The notes under the pieces were generated by a model. It was not told the DNA's origin. It ran no database searches and saw nothing but the letters and a program-made list of their open reading frames with translations. From Xanthomonas sp. 3793 (GTDB lineage: Bacteria > Pseudomonadota > Gammaproteobacteria > Xanthomonadales > Xanthomonadaceae), in NCBI RefSeq assembly GCF_024806835.1, contig NZ_JANTYU010000001.1:496001-560000 (forward strand): a DNA stretch of 64,000 nucleotides, given 5' to 3'. A program made the position numbers and the translations under genes. Numbering within the stretch: the first letter of the stretch is position 1; each line of letters begins with the position of its first letter. This document shows, piece after piece, positions 55,699 to 64,000 of this stretch.

Positions 55699-57003
55699 AT
55701 GGAACCCAGCCTCAGCGCTCCGCGCCCCATCGATCCCCGTCGCGCCCAGCTGCAGCGCATGAAGCTGCTGGCGGTGGCCTTGCTGCTGGCGATGTTCGCC
55801 GGCTTCGTCGTCAGTCACCTGATGGGCGAGCAAGGCATCTGGGCGTGGGTGTCGGCCTTCTGCGAAGCGGCCACCGTCGGCGCATTGGCCGACTGGTTTG
55901 CGGTGGTGGCGCTGTTTCGCCGCCCGATGGGGCTGCCGATCCCGCACACCGCCATCCTGCCGCGCGGCAAGGAACGATTGGCCGACGGGTTGGCGGTATT
56001 CGTGCGCGACCAGTTCCTCGCCCCGGCTGCGTTGATGGAAAAACTGCGCGTGTTCGACCCCGCCACCCGCCTCGGCGAATGGCTGGCCAAGCCCGAGCAG
56101 GCGCGCATGCTCGCGCAGATGGCGCGCGGCTGGATGTTGCAGGCGCTGGAGCTGCTGGACGAAGCCGCGGTACGCCGCGCCATCCAGCGCTTCGTGGTCG
56201 ATCGCCTGCGTAAATGGAATGCCGCCGCCACTGTCGGCGATGTGCTGGCTTTGCTGACCACCGACGGGCGCCATCAGAAGTTGCTGGACGAAGTGCTGCT
56301 GCGGCTGGGCGAATGGCTGGACCAGGAACAGGTCAAGACGCGCGCGTCTGCATTGATCGTGCGGTATGCGCGCCGCGAGTGGCCCAAGCTGGTCGGCACG
56401 GTGAACTGGGTCAAGCCGATCGAGGAGATCGGCGACAGCCTGGCCGACCGCATGGCGCGTGCGGCCATCGAAGAACTGCAGGACATCCTCAAAACGCCCG
56501 AGCATCCAATCAGGCTCGACTACGAAGCGTGGTTGCAAGGCTACATCGCGCGCCTGCGCGACGAGCCGGACATGGCTGCGCGCGTCGAAGAACTCAAGCA
56601 ACGTGCGATCGAACATCCCGCGCTGCAGGAATACGTGCAGGGCCTGTGGGGCGAGATCCGCGATGCGCTGCGCAACGATCTGGCACGTGAGGACTCGTCG
56701 ATGGCCGCGCACATGGAGCGCTCCATGCAATCGCTCGGCCAGGCCTTGGCGCAGGATCCGTCGCTGCGTGACGCACTCAACCAGCATATGCTGCAGGCAG
56801 CCGACAAACTCACCACGCGCCTGCGTGCATCGGTGACCGACCATATTGCATCGACAGTGAAAAGTTGGGACGAACGTCACCTCGTCGAACAATTGGAATT
56901 GGGTGTGGGACGCGATCTGCAATACATTCGCTTCAATGGGACCTTGGTCGGTGGATTGATCGGCCTTGCCCTTCACGCATTATCGATCTGGCTGTCGTTC
57001 TGA
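55699..57003 (+). CDS. DUF445 family membrane protein
   Basis: A 434-residue protein of the DUF445 (YjiN-like) family. A helix near residues 23-42 is followed by the hallmark WVSAFCEAATVGALADWFAVVALFRRPMGLPIPHTAILP. A long charged helical region (to about 410) and a final C-terminal membrane helix (LVGGLIGLALHALSIWLSF) complete it. The function is unknown. The ATG at 55699 is used rather than one at 55639 that lies closer to the repeats. Confidence 0.85.
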   Translation: MEPSLSAPRPIDPRRAQLQRMKLLAVALLLAMFAGFVVSHLMGEQGIWAWVSAFCEAATVGALADWFAVVALFRRPMGLPIPHTAILPRGKERLADGLAVFVRDQFLAPAALMEKLRVFDPATRLGEWLAKPEQARMLAQMARGWMLQALELLDEAAVRRAIQRFVVDRLRKWNAAATVGDVLALLTTDGRHQKLLDEVLLRLGEWLDQEQVKTRASALIVRYARREWPKLVGTVNWVKPIEEIGDSLADRMARAAIEELQDILKTPEHPIRLDYEAWLQGYIARLRDEPDMAARVEELKQRAIEHPALQEYVQGLWGEIRDALRNDLAREDSSMAAHMERSMQSLGQALAQDPSLRDALNQHMLQAADKLTTRLRASVTDHIASTVKSWDERHLVEQLELGVGRDLQYIRFNGTLVGGLIGLALHALSIWLSF

Positions 57004-57154
57004 TGCATTGAGATGACGTTGATCGCCCAACAGGCCGGCATGCAGCGACTGGGGACACTGCACGCAGCAGGATGATCGTCAGGCGGTACCACGAGGTCGA
57101 CGTTGCCGTCGGCCAGCACACTGGGCACGCAACAGGCAAGGCGAAGGAACGAAA

Positions 57155-60100
57155 ATGCCGAATGGCCGCTGGGATCTGCGCAGGAAATACGGGCGCCGCG
57201 CCTTTATCAGCGCACTGGTGATCCTTACCGCAGGTTTGATCGCCGCCATCGTGACCGGTGTCTGGCTGCAGCGGCATAACGAGCTCGAGCGCGAGCAACG
57301 CTTCCAGTATGTCGTGCGTGCCCTGGCGCGTAACATCAGCGAACGCATGTACACCTTCGAGCACGGCTTGCGCGGCGCCCGCGGCGCGGTGATCGGTGCC
57401 GGCAGCGGGGTGATCAGTCGAGAACGCTTCACCCTGTACAGCCGTTCGCGCGATTACGCACGCGAGTTTCCCGGCGTACTGGGCTATGGCTATATCCATC
57501 GGGTTGCGCCTGCCGATGAAGAGGCGTTTCTGCAGACCGCGCGAGCCGACGGTGCGCCGGATATCCATCGCCGCGTGCTGGCACCGTGGGATGGGGAGCG
57601 CTACATCGTGCTGTACTTCGAACCGGAGTCCTCGGGCAACCGTCCCATCGGCCTGGACATCGCGTCAGAACCCCGCCGCCGCGCCGCCGCATTGCAGGCC
57701 GCGCGCAGCGGCGAGCCGATCATGACCTCGCCGATCTCGCTGTCGGGCTATCGCGTTCCCACCGAGAGCGGGTTTCTGGTGGTATTGCCGGTGTATCGCG
57801 AAGGCATGCCGTTGCAAACGCCGCAGCAGCGCATGGCCGCCACCAACGGCTGGGTGTACGCGCCTTTCAGCGTCGAGCAGATGGTGCAAAGCGCGCTGGG
57901 CGAACGCGACGACGTAGCGCTGGACCTGTCCGACCGCAACGAGCCCACGCATAACTTCTACCGCAGCGGCACCCCGGCCGCCGCCAGCGCGCGCTGGCGG
58001 CCGGTGGTGCAACAGTTGCCCATCTATGGGCGCACCTGGATCATCACCGCCCACCCCACGGCCAGCTTTGTGGCATCGCTCAATCAGACCTCGCCGTGGC
58101 TGGTGGGCAGCCTGGTCATGGCAGCGTCCGCCTTGTTTGCCGCGTTGCTGGGGCTGTACTTCAGCAACGGGCTGCGCCGCGAAGAAGTCTTGCGCAAGCA
58201 GATGGAGCTGGCCGCACTGGTCAGCCACTCCAGCGAAGCCATCGTGGCCGAAACCCCGGATGGCCGCATCACGCACTGGAATCCGGCCGCGGAAGCGATG
58301 TTCGGTTACACCGCCGAGGATGCGATCGACCAGGACCTGACCCTGCTGCTGTCGCCGCAACCGTATGCGATGCCGCGCATCGACCACGCCGATGAAGCGT
58401 TCCCGGCCAATCCCTCGGCTGCGCAGAGCATGCGGCACCGCGATGGTCATCACGTGCATGTGCTGGCGAGCAAGGCGCCGATCATTGAACCGGATGGCAC
58501 GCTCAGCGGGCACTCGCATTTTTTCCGCGACATTTCCGAGCGGGTGCGCTCGCATCAACGCATCCTCGACCTCAATGCCTCGCTCGAACATCAGGTGGCC
58601 GAGCGCACCAGCGAACTGGTGAAGTTCTCGGTCCTGCAGCGCGCGATCCTGGCGCATGCCGGGTACGCCATCATCGCCACCGATTCCAGCGGTTTTGTCA
58701 CGCTGTTCAATCGCGCCGCAGAAAAGCTGCTCGGCTATCACGCAGAGGACGTGATCGGCCGGCGCAAGGCCAGCCAGTTCGTCGAACCGGAAGAACTGCA
58801 GGAACGCGCGCACCTGCTGTCCGAGCAGACCGGGGTGCCGGTGGCGCACACGCTGGAAGCGGTGGCCGCCCTCACCAGCCTGGGCCGCAGCGACACCAGC
58901 GAATGGACCTATGTCGGTCACGACGGTCGCCGCCTGCCGGTGCTGCTGACCTTGAGCACGCTGCGCGACGACAACGATCAGGTGATCGGTTACCTCGGTG
59001 TTGCGGTGGATCTCACCGAGCAGAAGATGCACGAACAACAGCTGCGTCTGGCGATGGATGCGGCCAAGAGCGCCAATCAGTCCAAGTCCGATTTCCTGGC
59101 CAACATGAGCCACGAAATCCGCACGCCGATGAACGCCATCCTGGGCATGCTGTACCTGCTTCAACGCAGCGAGCTGCCTGGCGCGGCGCAGGACATGGTT
59201 ACCAAGATCGACCGCTCCGCACGTACGTTGCTGGAAATCATCAACGACATCCTGGACTTTTCCAAGATCGAGGCCGGGCGCATCGACCTGGAACGCGCAC
59301 CGTTCGATCTCAATCAGTTGTTCGACAACATCGCCGACTTGATGCGCTCCTCGCTCAGCGCCAAACCGGTGGAGATGATCGTCGAGCCGTTGCCGCGCGA
59401 CAGCCGCTGGCTATTGGGCGATGCGCTGCGGATCAACCAGGTGCTGGTCAATCTGGTCGGCAACGCGATCAAGTTCACCGAGCAGGGCGAAGTGGTGCTG
59501 TCGGTGCGACGCTTCCCCAGCGGCGATCCGAACAAGGTCAAGCTGCTGTTCTCGGTGCGCGACACCGGCATCGGCATTTCAAAGGAAAAGCAGAGCCTGA
59601 TCTTCTCGCCGTTTCTGCAGGCCGACACCTCTACCAGCCGGCGCTATGGCGGCAGCGGGCTGGGGCTGACCATCAGCCGACGCCTGATCGAACTGATGGG
59701 CGGCGAGCTGGAAGTGGAAAGCGTGCCCGGCCGCGGCAGCGAGTTCTATTTCGTGGTGACCCTGGAAAAGGCCGCGCCACCCAAGACGCAGCAGGACCTG
59801 CCTGCGCTGCCGCCGGAAGCGATGCCGCGCGTGCTGATCGCCGACGACCACGATGCCGCGCTCAGCAATCTGGTGCGCATCACCACCGACCTGGGCTGGC
59901 GCGTGGACGCAGTGGCCAGCGGCCAGGCCGCGCTGCAGGCGATCGAACAGGCCAGCGAGCCGTACGACATCTTCCTGCTCGACTGGCGCATGCCCGACAT
60001 CGACGGTGTGGCGATCGCACGTGAAATCCGCGCACGTGCCGCCCCTGGCCCGCATCCGGTGATCGTGATGGTCACCGCCTACGAGCGGCGGTTGCTGGAG

Positions 60101-61249
60101 CAGCATCCCGAACAACAGGATCTGGACGCGGTGATGACCAAGCCGGTGACCAGCGCCGCACTGCATCGCCTGGTGGAGCAATTGGTCGACGAGCGCCCGG
60201 GCGCGCGCCCGGTCACGCCTACCTTCGTGAGCCGACGGCTCGAAGGCACGCACCTGTTGCTGGTCGACGACAGCGAGATCAACTGCGAAGTGGCGCAGCG
60301 CATTCTCGAAGGCGAAGGCGCCATGGTCACCGTCGCCCACGATGGCGAGCAGGCGGTCAGCACGCTCAAGCGCGCGCCGGATCTGTTCCATCTGGTGTTG
60401 ATGGATGTGCAGATGCCGGTGGTGGATGGCTACGAAGCCACCCGGCGGCTACGGCAGATCCCTGCCCTGGCCAGCCTGCCGGTGATCGCGCTGACCGCCG
60501 GCGCATTCCGCCCGCAGCAGGAAAAAGCGCTGGAGGCAGGCATGAACGGTTTCATCGCCAAGCCGTTCAACGTCGAGGAACTGGTCACCGCCATTCGTCA
60601 CTTCATGCATCCCGGGATCAAGCGCATTCCCTCGCTGCCGCACGAAACCGACCTGGCCAACGGTCCCGAGTGGCAGCACGACGACCCCGAGCTGCTGGAC
60701 GCTGCGCGCGCGCGCAGCCTGTGGCGCGAGCGCGAGCCGTATGCGCGTTACCTGAGCAAGCTGCTGCGCGACAATCCGGACCCGGCCGAGGTCGCGGCCG
60801 AGCACCTGCGCCGCAACGAGTTGTCGGCCATCGGCGCAATGGCGCACAAGTTGCGCGGTGCGGCGGGGTCGCTGGCGCTGCCGGCGCTGGCCGGGGCGGC
60901 AAGCGACCTGGAAACGCGCATCGAAGACGGTCACGACATCAGCGCGTCGCTGATCGCGCTCAAGGACGTCATGCGCCGCACCGCCGAGGCGATTGGCGCC
61001 TTTCTGCAACACGACCAAGCCACTGCAGCAGCCAACGAAGACGATGTCGCACTGGACGCCAGCAGCCTGCAGATCCTGGAGGCCGCCCTGTCCACCGACG
61101 ACGCCGACAAGATCGACCAGGCGCTGCTGACGTGTGCGCCGCACCTGCCACCGACGTTGCAGGAAGAACTGCAACGCGCCGTGGAAGATTTCGACTTCCG
61201 CCGTGCCCAGGCCACCCTGCACGACTGGCAGGCCACCCACCCACGCTGA
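57155..61249 (+). CDS. CHASE-PAS hybrid histidine kinase with two REC domains and HPt
   Basis: A 1364-residue sensor. Membrane helices at about 17-37 and 315-336 flank a periplasmic CHASE domain (75-260). Two PAS domains (350-465 and 495-625) precede HisKA with His653 (MSHEIRTPMNAILG) and an ATPase domain (N box Asn770, G boxes DTGIGIS and GGSGLGLTI). REC1 has Asp943 (LLDWRMPDIDG), REC2 Asp1084 (LMDVQMPVVDG), and an HPt domain has His1231 (AHKLRGAAGSL). AAGGA precedes the ATG. An HD-GYP regulator gene follows after 34 bases and is the likely output. Confidence 0.94.
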   Translation: MPNGRWDLRRKYGRRAFISALVILTAGLIAAIVTGVWLQRHNELEREQRFQYVVRALARNISERMYTFEHGLRGARGAVIGAGSGVISRERFTLYSRSRDYAREFPGVLGYGYIHRVAPADEEAFLQTARADGAPDIHRRVLAPWDGERYIVLYFEPESSGNRPIGLDIASEPRRRAAALQAARSGEPIMTSPISLSGYRVPTESGFLVVLPVYREGMPLQTPQQRMAATNGWVYAPFSVEQMVQSALGERDDVALDLSDRNEPTHNFYRSGTPAAASARWRPVVQQLPIYGRTWIITAHPTASFVASLNQTSPWLVGSLVMAASALFAALLGLYFSNGLRREEVLRKQMELAALVSHSSEAIVAETPDGRITHWNPAAEAMFGYTAEDAIDQDLTLLLSPQPYAMPRIDHADEAFPANPSAAQSMRHRDGHHVHVLASKAPIIEPDGTLSGHSHFFRDISERVRSHQRILDLNASLEHQVAERTSELVKFSVLQRAILAHAGYAIIATDSSGFVTLFNRAAEKLLGYHAEDVIGRRKASQFVEPEELQERAHLLSEQTGVPVAHTLEAVAALTSLGRSDTSEWTYVGHDGRRLPVLLTLSTLRDDNDQVIGYLGVAVDLTEQKMHEQQLRLAMDAAKSANQSKSDFLANMSHEIRTPMNAILGMLYLLQRSELPGAAQDMVTKIDRSARTLLEIINDILDFSKIEAGRIDLERAPFDLNQLFDNIADLMRSSLSAKPVEMIVEPLPRDSRWLLGDALRINQVLVNLVGNAIKFTEQGEVVLSVRRFPSGDPNKVKLLFSVRDTGIGISKEKQSLIFSPFLQADTSTSRRYGGSGLGLTISRRLIELMGGELEVESVPGRGSEFYFVVTLEKAAPPKTQQDLPALPPEAMPRVLIADDHDAALSNLVRITTDLGWRVDAVASGQAALQAIEQASEPYDIFLLDWRMPDIDGVAIAREIRARAAPGPHPVIVMVTAYERRLLEQHPEQQDLDAVMTKPVTSAALHRLVEQLVDERPGARPVTPTFVSRRLEGTHLLLVDDSEINCEVAQRILEGEGAMVTVAHDGEQAVSTLKRAPDLFHLVLMDVQMPVVDGYEATRRLRQIPALASLPVIALTAGAFRPQQEKALEAGMNGFIAKPFNVEELVTAIRHFMHPGIKRIPSLPHETDLANGPEWQHDDPELLDAARARSLWREREPYARYLSKLLRDNPDPAEVAAEHLRRNELSAIGAMAHKLRGAAGSLALPALAGAASDLETRIEDGHDISASLIALKDVMRRTAEAIGAFLQHDQATAAANEDDVALDASSLQILEAALSTDDADKIDQALLTCAPHLPPTLQEELQRAVEDFDFRRAQATLHDWQATHPR

Positions 61250-61283
61250 CGGCGATCTCGCGTGCCGTCGGCAAGGACTTCCC

Positions 61284-62276
61284 ATGCCGTCCCGTCCCCT
61301 GCTGTGTGTCGACGACGAATCCAGCAACCTGGCGACCCTGCGCCAGCTGTTGCGTGACGACTTCCCGCTGGTGTTCGCCAAGACCGGCGGCGAAGCGCTG
61401 GATGCGGTGGCGCGGCATGCGCCTGCGTTGATCCTGCTGGACGTCGAGCTACCGGACATGGATGGCTACGCGGTGGCACGCACGCTCAAGCAACATCCCT
61501 CCAGCAATGCCATCCCGATCCTGTTCGTGACCTCGCGCAACAGCGAACACGACGAGCGTGCCGGGCTGGACGCCGGCGCGGCCGATTACGTCAGCAAGCC
61601 ATACTCGCCGGCCCTGCTCAAGGCACGCATCAACACCCAGCTCAGGCTGGCCGAAAATGCGCGCCTGGCACAGCAATACCGCGATGCGATCCATCTGCTG
61701 GGCACTGCAGGCCAGGGTCAGGACGCTGACACCGGCGCGCATATCTGGCGCATGGCGGTGTATGCACGCGTGCTGGCCGAAGCCGCCGGCTGGTCGCCGC
61801 AACAGGCGCAGACACTGCAGGATGCCGCACCGCTGCACGACGCCGGCAAGATCGCCGTGCCCGGCAGCATCCTGCACAAGCCTGACGCACTGGACGAACA
61901 CGAACGCTCGGTGGTGCGGCAGCACCCGCAGGCCGGGCACGACCTGCTGCGGCACGGCCGTGGACCGGTTTTCCAGCTAGCCGCCGAAATCGCGCTGCAT
62001 CACCACGAATGCTGGGACGGCAGCGGCTACCCCAGCGGCCTGGCCGGCGAGGCAATTCCGGAATCGGCCCGCATCATCGCAGTGGCCGATGTCTTCGACG
62101 CACTGTGCGGACGGCGCGCATACAAGGCGCCGTGGACGGTAGAAGACGCAATGCGCAAGCTCGAAAGCATGTCGGGCAAGCAACTGGAACCGCGCCTGGT
62201 GCAGCACTTCCGCAATGCCCTGCCACGCATCCTGGAGATCAAGGACGCCTGGGACAGCCGGAGCGCGCAGCGCTGA
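61284..62276 (+). CDS. HD-GYP response regulator (c-di-GMP phosphodiesterase, RpfG-like)
   Basis: A 330-residue protein with a receiver domain (Asp53 in LILLDVELPDMDG) and an HD-GYP domain. The metal motif is LHDAGKIAVP (His185-Asp186), and HHHECWDGSGYPSGLAG (239-255) carries the GYP signature. It should hydrolyse c-di-GMP when phosphorylated by the kinase encoded just upstream. The frame begins inside the kinase gene, but the ATG at 61284 with AAGGA before it gives a complete receiver. Length resembles RpfG; the short N-terminus differs. Confidence 0.93.
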   Translation: MPSRPLLCVDDESSNLATLRQLLRDDFPLVFAKTGGEALDAVARHAPALILLDVELPDMDGYAVARTLKQHPSSNAIPILFVTSRNSEHDERAGLDAGAADYVSKPYSPALLKARINTQLRLAENARLAQQYRDAIHLLGTAGQGQDADTGAHIWRMAVYARVLAEAAGWSPQQAQTLQDAAPLHDAGKIAVPGSILHKPDALDEHERSVVRQHPQAGHDLLRHGRGPVFQLAAEIALHHHECWDGSGYPSGLAGEAIPESARIIAVADVFDALCGRRAYKAPWTVEDAMRKLESMSGKQLEPRLVQHFRNALPRILEIKDAWDSRSAQR

Positions 62277-62314
62277 TCCAGCGCTTCAAGCTGCATATTG
62301 CGTGGTCCGTAGTA

Positions 62315-62354
62315 CTTGCTGCTTTGTACTTGCTGCTTGCTGCTTGCTGCTTGT
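62315..62354. repeat. 7-bp tandem repeat (CTTGCTG)
   Basis: Three perfect CTTGCTG units at 62329-62349, plus one at 62315-62321 and a partial one after. It lies just beyond the HD-GYP gene in a 571-bp gap to 62847 with no gene. Copy number may vary. Confidence 0.65.
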
Positions 62355-62419
62355 TACATGGTGCAAGATGCTGGGCGGTGAGTGCTCGCGAGCGAGCCAC
62401 GATCGGCATGCACATCACT

Positions 62420-62465
62420 CCCCTTCTCCCAGCGGGAGAAGGTGGCGCGTAGCGCCGGATGAGGG
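62420..62465. repeat. inverted copy of the CCCTCATCCG palindromic element
   Basis: Read on the minus strand it begins CCCTCATCCGGCGCTACG and ends with the CTTCTCCC/GGGAGAAG hairpin. It is the fourth copy in the window and the only one in this orientation; the middle part (GGCGCGTAGCGCC) differs from the others. Confidence 0.7.
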
Positions 62466-62847
62466 TACGACGCAACCATCGTCCCCCTCGTCCCCCGACA
62501 TCGCCCTCACGCAATACGGTCGCTTCGCCGTACACGCTGCCGCACGACCGCCCGAACGCTGGCAGCTCCATTCGGCTGAGAACAGGACCGAGGCGACAAA
62601 GAGCCAGCGATCCAGCGCGCTTCATCAAGCCCTTGAAGACCGACCCACCGCGCCTACGCCACTCAGCGGCTCGCCCACCAGCCAGCGGGCAACCGCGCTC
62701 TCAAACGCACGCAGCGTTGCCGACACGCGCTTGAACCACGCGCCACACCGGCGGACAATGCATATGTTGCGCCGCACAACACCGTGCGACGCGGGCCGAT
62801 CCAGCGCTGTCAGGTGCCATGGACACGGCCCGGCAACCGAGAGTCCG

Positions 62848-64000
62848 ATGTCTTCCAGCGTGTCCGAGGCCGGCGTGACGCCGCCGCGTTATCCCGATTA
62901 CCGCATCATTTCGCTGATCCTGGCGTGCGCCATCTTCATGGAGCAGATGGACGCCACGGTGCTGGCGACCGCGCTGCCGACGTTGGCGCGTGACTTCGGC
63001 GTGGCCGCGCCGGCGATGAGCATCGCCATGACCAGCTATCTGCTGGCGCTGGCGGTGCTGATCCCGGCCAGCGGCGCCATCGCCGACCGCTTCGGCCTGC
63101 GCCGCGTGTTCGGCGCCTCGATCTGGGTGTTCGTGGGTGGCTCGATCCTGTGTTCGCTGGCCGACAGCCTGCCCACCATGGTGGCCGCACGCGTGCTGCA
63201 AGGCGCCGGCGGCGCGATGATGGCCCCGCTGGGACGGCTGATCCTGCTGCGCACCGTGCAGCGCCGCCATCTGGTGTCGGCGATGGCCTGGACGCTCGTC
63301 CCCGCCTTCATCGGCCCGATGCTGGGCCCGCCGCTGGGCGGCTTTTTCGTGTCGTATCTGGATTGGCGCTGGATCTTCTACATCAACGTGCCGATCGGCA
63401 TTGCCGGCTTTTTGCTGGTACGCCGTTTCATCCCGGAAATTCCCACCGAAACCGCGCCGGCACGTTTCGACCTGCGTGGTTTCGTGCTGTGCGGCACGGC
63501 GCTGGGCTGCCTGCTGTTCGGCCTGGAAATGGTCAGCCAGCAGGACGGCATCGGCATGGCAAGCTGGTTGCTGGCCATCGGCGCCGCCGCGTCCGTGGGT
63601 TATCTGTGGCATGCGCGTCACCACCCGGCGCCGCTGCTGGATCTGACCCTGCTGCGCATCGATTCATTCCGGCTGTCGGTGATCGGCGGTGCGCTGATGC
63701 GCATCACCCAGGGCGCGCACCCGTTCCTGCTGCCGTTGCTGTTCCAGATCAGCTTCGGGTTCAGCGCCGCACACAGCGGGCGGCTGATTCTGGCCACCGC
63801 ACTCGGCGCGTTGCTGATGCGCAGCGTCACTCCGCAATTGCTGCGCCGGTTCGGCTACCGCAACAGCCTGATCGGCAACGGCATCCTGGCCAGCCTGGGG
63901 TACATGGTGTGTGCGCTGTTCCGGCCCGACTGGCCGCCGGCGCTGATGTTCGGCCTGCTGCTGTGCTGCGGCGCCTTCATGTCGCTCCAGTTCGCCGCCT
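62848..64000 (+). CDS. MFS transporter, DHA2 (EmrB/QacA) type, cut by the window end
   Basis: At least 384 residues from the ATG at 62848; the frame is still open at the last base. The first helix carries the DHA2 feature MEQMDATVLATALPTLARDFG. ADRFGLRRVFGAS is motif A and VPAFIGPMLGPPLGGFFV the antiporter motif C; WRWIFYINVPIGIAGF is also typical. It is likely a proton-driven exporter. It is not paired with an EmrA-like gene on the visible side. The C-terminal part cannot be judged. Confidence 0.88.
   Translation, partial: MSSSVSEAGVTPPRYPDYRIISLILACAIFMEQMDATVLATALPTLARDFGVAAPAMSIAMTSYLLALAVLIPASGAIADRFGLRRVFGASIWVFVGGSILCSLADSLPTMVAARVLQGAGGAMMAPLGRLILLRTVQRRHLVSAMAWTLVPAFIGPMLGPPLGGFFVSYLDWRWIFYINVPIGIAGFLLVRRFIPEIPTETAPARFDLRGFVLCGTALGCLLFGLEMVSQQDGIGMASWLLAIGAAASVGYLWHARHHPAPLLDLTLLRIDSFRLSVIGGALMRITQGAHPFLLPLLFQISFGFSAAHSGRLILATALGALLMRSVTPQLLRRFGYRNSLIGNGILASLGYMVCALFRPDWPPALMFGLLLCCGAFMSLQFAA

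Overview
The window looks like a chromosomal segment of a plant-associated gammaproteobacterium of the Xanthomonas group. The basis is high GC, gammaproteobacterial gene families (SspA/SspB, MiaB-PhoH-YbeY-CorC order, petABC), extragenic palindromes of a type common in xanthomonads, and many sensory/c-di-GMP proteins. The genus call is inference from gene content; no rRNA or tRNA gene was recognised. Nearly all DNA is accounted for by about 47 protein genes plus repeat-rich intergenic regions. No prophage, IS transposase or CRISPR array was seen.

Layout. 1-2 kb: a chemoreceptor read leftward behind a sigma-28-like promoter. 2-7 kb: 3-methyladenine glycosylase convergent with and overlapping a giant Lhr-type helicase. 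7-9.3 kb: a small DUF3301 gene and an sspA-sspB-unknown operon. 9.5-10.4 kb: composite palindromic repeat locus 1. 10.5-13.2 kb: petA-petB-petC (cytochrome bc1). 13.5-16.3 kb: lytic transglycosylase, then a WYL regulator divergent from a GST across a perfect palindrome. 16.3-24.3 kb: miaB-phoH-[secreted unknown]-ybeY-[secreted unknown]-corC-[DUF4105/Lnb-like]-corA, tightly packed and often translationally coupled. The Lnb-like gene occupies the position of lnt in the E. coli miaB-ybeZYX-lnt cluster.

24.5-43.3 kb: a polyamine/GABA region. It holds a Sad-type succinate semialdehyde dehydrogenase, potGHI permease/ATPase genes, potF binding protein, SpuC-like aminotransferase, two PuuA-type gamma-glutamylpolyamine synthetases, PuuD hydrolase and a PuuB-type oxidase. 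Together they can import putrescine and carry it by transamination or by gamma-glutamylation to GABA and succinate. An EmrA-EmrB-NodT tripartite drug-efflux operon lies between potGHI and potF. 43.4-46.1 kb: a PleD-like diguanylate cyclase and an MHS-family transporter. 46.3-47 kb: repeat locus 2, the same family as locus 1.

47-52.2 kb: FdhD, a YdeP-type molybdopterin oxidoreductase, a small winged-helix-like protein and an OFA-family transporter, all leftward. 52.5-57 kb: omega-amino acid:pyruvate aminotransferase, an orphan ParB-like protein, four tandem 152-bp palindromic repeats and a DUF445 membrane protein. 57.1-62.3 kb: a CHASE-PAS hybrid histidine kinase followed by an HD-GYP response regulator, an arrangement like RpfC/RpfG. 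62.8 kb to the end: a DHA2-type MFS exporter cut by the window edge.
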